Assembly: GCA_021738625.1 (NCBI GenBank)
Contig: JAIPBS010000034.1
Span: 1 to 43,591 of the forward strand
Origin: Bacteroidales bacterium
Lineage (GTDB): Bacteria; Bacteroidota; Bacteroidia; Bacteroidales; JAIOZK01
DNA: 43,591 nt
Direction: 5' to 3'
This document shows, in pieces, positions 42,495 to 43,591 of this stretch. Made by a program: the position numbers and the translations under genes. The notes below the pieces were generated by a model. It did no database searches, was not told the DNA's origin, and saw nothing but the letters and a program-made list of their open reading frames with translations. Position 1 is the stretch's first letter, and each line of letters opens with the position of its first letter.

Positions 42495-42866
42495 TCAAAG
42501 GAGAAAATTCTGGGTAAATTCTTCCCCAAATGAAATAAGAGGCGGGGGTGATTTGTCGGTATAGTATTTTTCCGTTTTGTTATAAAAGCCGGTGAAATCA
42601 CTGAAAAGTTCATGAAACAAATTGCCGGCGATTTCAGCAACGAAAACCTTAACCAGCTCGAAACTCGAACCGATATAGTCTGCCTTCAGCTGGTGGGTTT
42701 CGCTTTCCTCGTGGCAGCAGTCGCAGGGGATTTCGCAGCAACTGTCGGCTTCCCCGAATAACGAAACGGAATACAACTCCCCACCTGAATAGTGTTTGTT
42801 CACGGTGACGCCGATGGTGGCAACGACCATAAAAACAGTTAATCCGATGGAGAATCCTTTTTTCAC
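42495..42866 (-). CDS. secreted Cys-rich small protein, first gene of the copper operon
   Basis: A 123-residue protein starting at GTG (42866) with VKKGFSIGLTVFMVVATIGVTV, a signal peptide. The open frame runs upstream to 42992, but that part covers the promoter. The mature region has KHYSGG followed by the cluster CCEIPCDCCHEE, five cysteines and a His in twelve residues, a probable metal ligand. I recall a Bacteroidota family with HYCGG...CC...CC next to Cus pumps; here Ser replaces that first Cys. No function is proven. It lies 104 bp upstream of the RND gene and is the natural first gene of the operon. Confidence 0.75.
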   Translation of the reverse strand: MKKGFSIGLTVFMVVATIGVTVNKHYSGGELYSVSLFGEADSCCEIPCDCCHEESETHQLKADYIGSSFELVKVFVAEIAGNLFHELFSDFTGFYNKTEKYYTDKSPPPLISFGEEFTQNFLL

Positions 42867-42892
42867 AATACGATCACAGTTTATTCTGAAAA

Positions 42893-42917
42893 CAAAAATA
42901 ACATTGTTATGTTCAAA
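42893..42917 (-). promoter_or_regulatory. candidate promoter of the copper operon
   Basis: On the minus strand TATTTTTG (42900-42893) matches TAnnTTTG exactly, with TTTG (42917-42914) 13 nt upstream, a shorter spacing than usual. Transcription would begin near 42886, giving a leader of about 20 nt before GTG 42866. Confidence 0.5.
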
Positions 42918-42925
42918 CCCGGCAT

Positions 42926-42954
42926 GTTTAACATAGTTTAACAGGAGTTTAACA
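42926..42954 (-). promoter_or_regulatory. three phased TGTTAAAC repeats upstream of the copper operon
   Basis: Identical octamers TGTTAAAC lie at 42954-42947, 42943-42936 and 42933-42926 on the minus strand, 11 and 10 bp apart, so on one face of the helix. They end 25 nt before the -7 box, where an activator would sit. A matching pair precedes the RprX-like gene. Confidence 0.6.
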
Positions 42955-43368
42955 AGGAGCTTGCTTCTGTATCTTGATTGTTTCAAAAGCAACTAAACAC
43001 TTAACCGCTAAGATCACCAGGTTTAAGCGTTTCGGTGCGCTATACCTCCGGGTTCTGTTGTCGACGTCTTTTCTATAAAGATTACGCGGCTTCGCCGCTG
43101 GGGGATACAGTAAGGAGGTTTCTTATTATATTAGCAATTGTTGCTTGTTACCCTCCTAACAGATTTTGTATGAAAGTGCCAAACCCGACGGGTTTAACCA
43201 AATAATAGATTTGCTATGCCCAATAATACAATGCCGGAGTGCTGCATTTTATACCCATATACCCTTATTTCCCTGTTTCAAAGGCCCAAAGGGCCGGGAT
43301 AATCAGCACAGGGTGTCAGCCCTGTGCTTGTTGGATTAGAATCCAAAGCTCCTGACTTGTCCCTTTTA
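42955..43368. other. spacer with hairpins, no gene seen
   Basis: Contains AAACCCGACGGGTTT (near 43180), GGCCC/GGGCC (43283-43295) and AGCACAGGG/CCCTGTGCT (43305-43328). The last lies 41 bp past the stop of the minus-strand gene at 43369 but lacks a T-run, so it is a weak terminator at best. Confidence 0.5.
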
Positions 43369-43591
43369 TTAGTCGATCACCATCAGCTTCTCTCTTGCGA
43401 TCAAAGTGTTTTCACCCCACAAACTCACCATATACACACCTGGCTCTAATTCGGAGATATCGATCTCCGTTTGCCTGCTTTTGTTAATCATCTGTTGTTG
43501 CAATACCAATTTTCCGGTAAGGTTATGGATTTGGATGTTGCAACCTGCATGCTCGGCCATGTACCAGTTTCCTATGATGATTTTGTTTTTG
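43369..43591 (-). CDS. C-terminal end of a T9SS-secreted protein (partial)
   Basis: The frame is open to the window edge. It reads KNKIIIGNWYMAEHAG, then IQIHNLTGKLVLQQQM, ISELEPGVYMVSLWG and a basic end (AREKLMVID). This is the type A Por sorting domain, recognised by the type IX system and removed on export. The methionine inside is not a start. The passenger domain lies outside the window, so its function is unknown. Confidence 0.8.
   Translation of the reverse strand, partial: KNKIIIGNWYMAEHAGCNIQIHNLTGKLVLQQQMINKSRQTEIDISELEPGVYMVSLWGENTLIAREKLMVID

Overview
The window looks like chromosomal DNA of a Bacteroidota (Bacteroidetes) bacterium, probably of the Bacteroidales/Marinilabiliales kind. 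Three things point there. Two proteins end in a type IX secretion (Por) sorting domain (7308-9659 and the partial gene at 43369-43591). The two-component pair at 1065-3196 resembles Bacteroides RprX/RprY. Several genes have a TAnnTTTG box (the Bacteroidetes -7 element) just upstream instead of strong Shine-Dalgarno sites. The species cannot be told from this sequence alone.

Layout. 1-1 kb: the broken end of an FG-GAP repeat protein and a hairpin-rich spacer. 1-15 kb: ordinary housekeeping and envelope genes: RprXY-like sensor/regulator, a beta-lactamase-fold hydrolase, NhaA, an AlkD-like glycosylase, a secreted M1 aminopeptidase, a TolC plus MacA/HlyD-type adaptor pair running into tsaB, an outer-membrane barrel, and a 5'(3')-deoxyribonucleotidase. 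15.6-24.8 kb: a defence-type island. On the minus strand a WYL regulator, McrB and McrC form one transcription unit, with a 138-bp palindromic mobile-like element between mcrB and mcrC. Divergently on the plus strand lie an AAA+ ATPase, a two-nuclease fusion protein (Cas4-like PD-(D/E)xK with four cysteines plus a DEDDy exonuclease-like domain) and a small protein. A frameshifted SDH-type serine proteinase gene and a 63-residue partner follow on the minus strand.

24.9-43 kb: one long minus-strand copper/silver resistance locus. In transcription order it holds a secreted Cys-rich protein, CusA-, CusC- and CusB-type efflux proteins, an HMA-AraC fusion regulator, a Cys membrane peptide, a PII-like protein, a Met-rich lipoprotein, a CopA-type ATPase, a His/Met-rich lipoprotein, a periplasmic HMA protein, a multicopper oxidase, a Met-rich Spy/CpxP-like protein, a SHOCT protein, and an HMA/CDF pair. 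The likely logic is cytosolic export by CopA, periplasmic capture and oxidation, then export across the envelope by the Cus pump.

The two most interesting points are regulatory and modular. The copper operon promoter and the rprXY promoter both carry TGTTAAA-type heptamers 10 bp apart, placed 26-27 nt upstream of a TAnnTTTG box. The divergent WYL/AAA promoter region in the defence island carries an exact 11-bp direct repeat next to each gene. Three copies of one palindromic repeat family sit in spacers of the defence and metal operons. No tRNA, rRNA, CRISPR array or intact transposase was seen.
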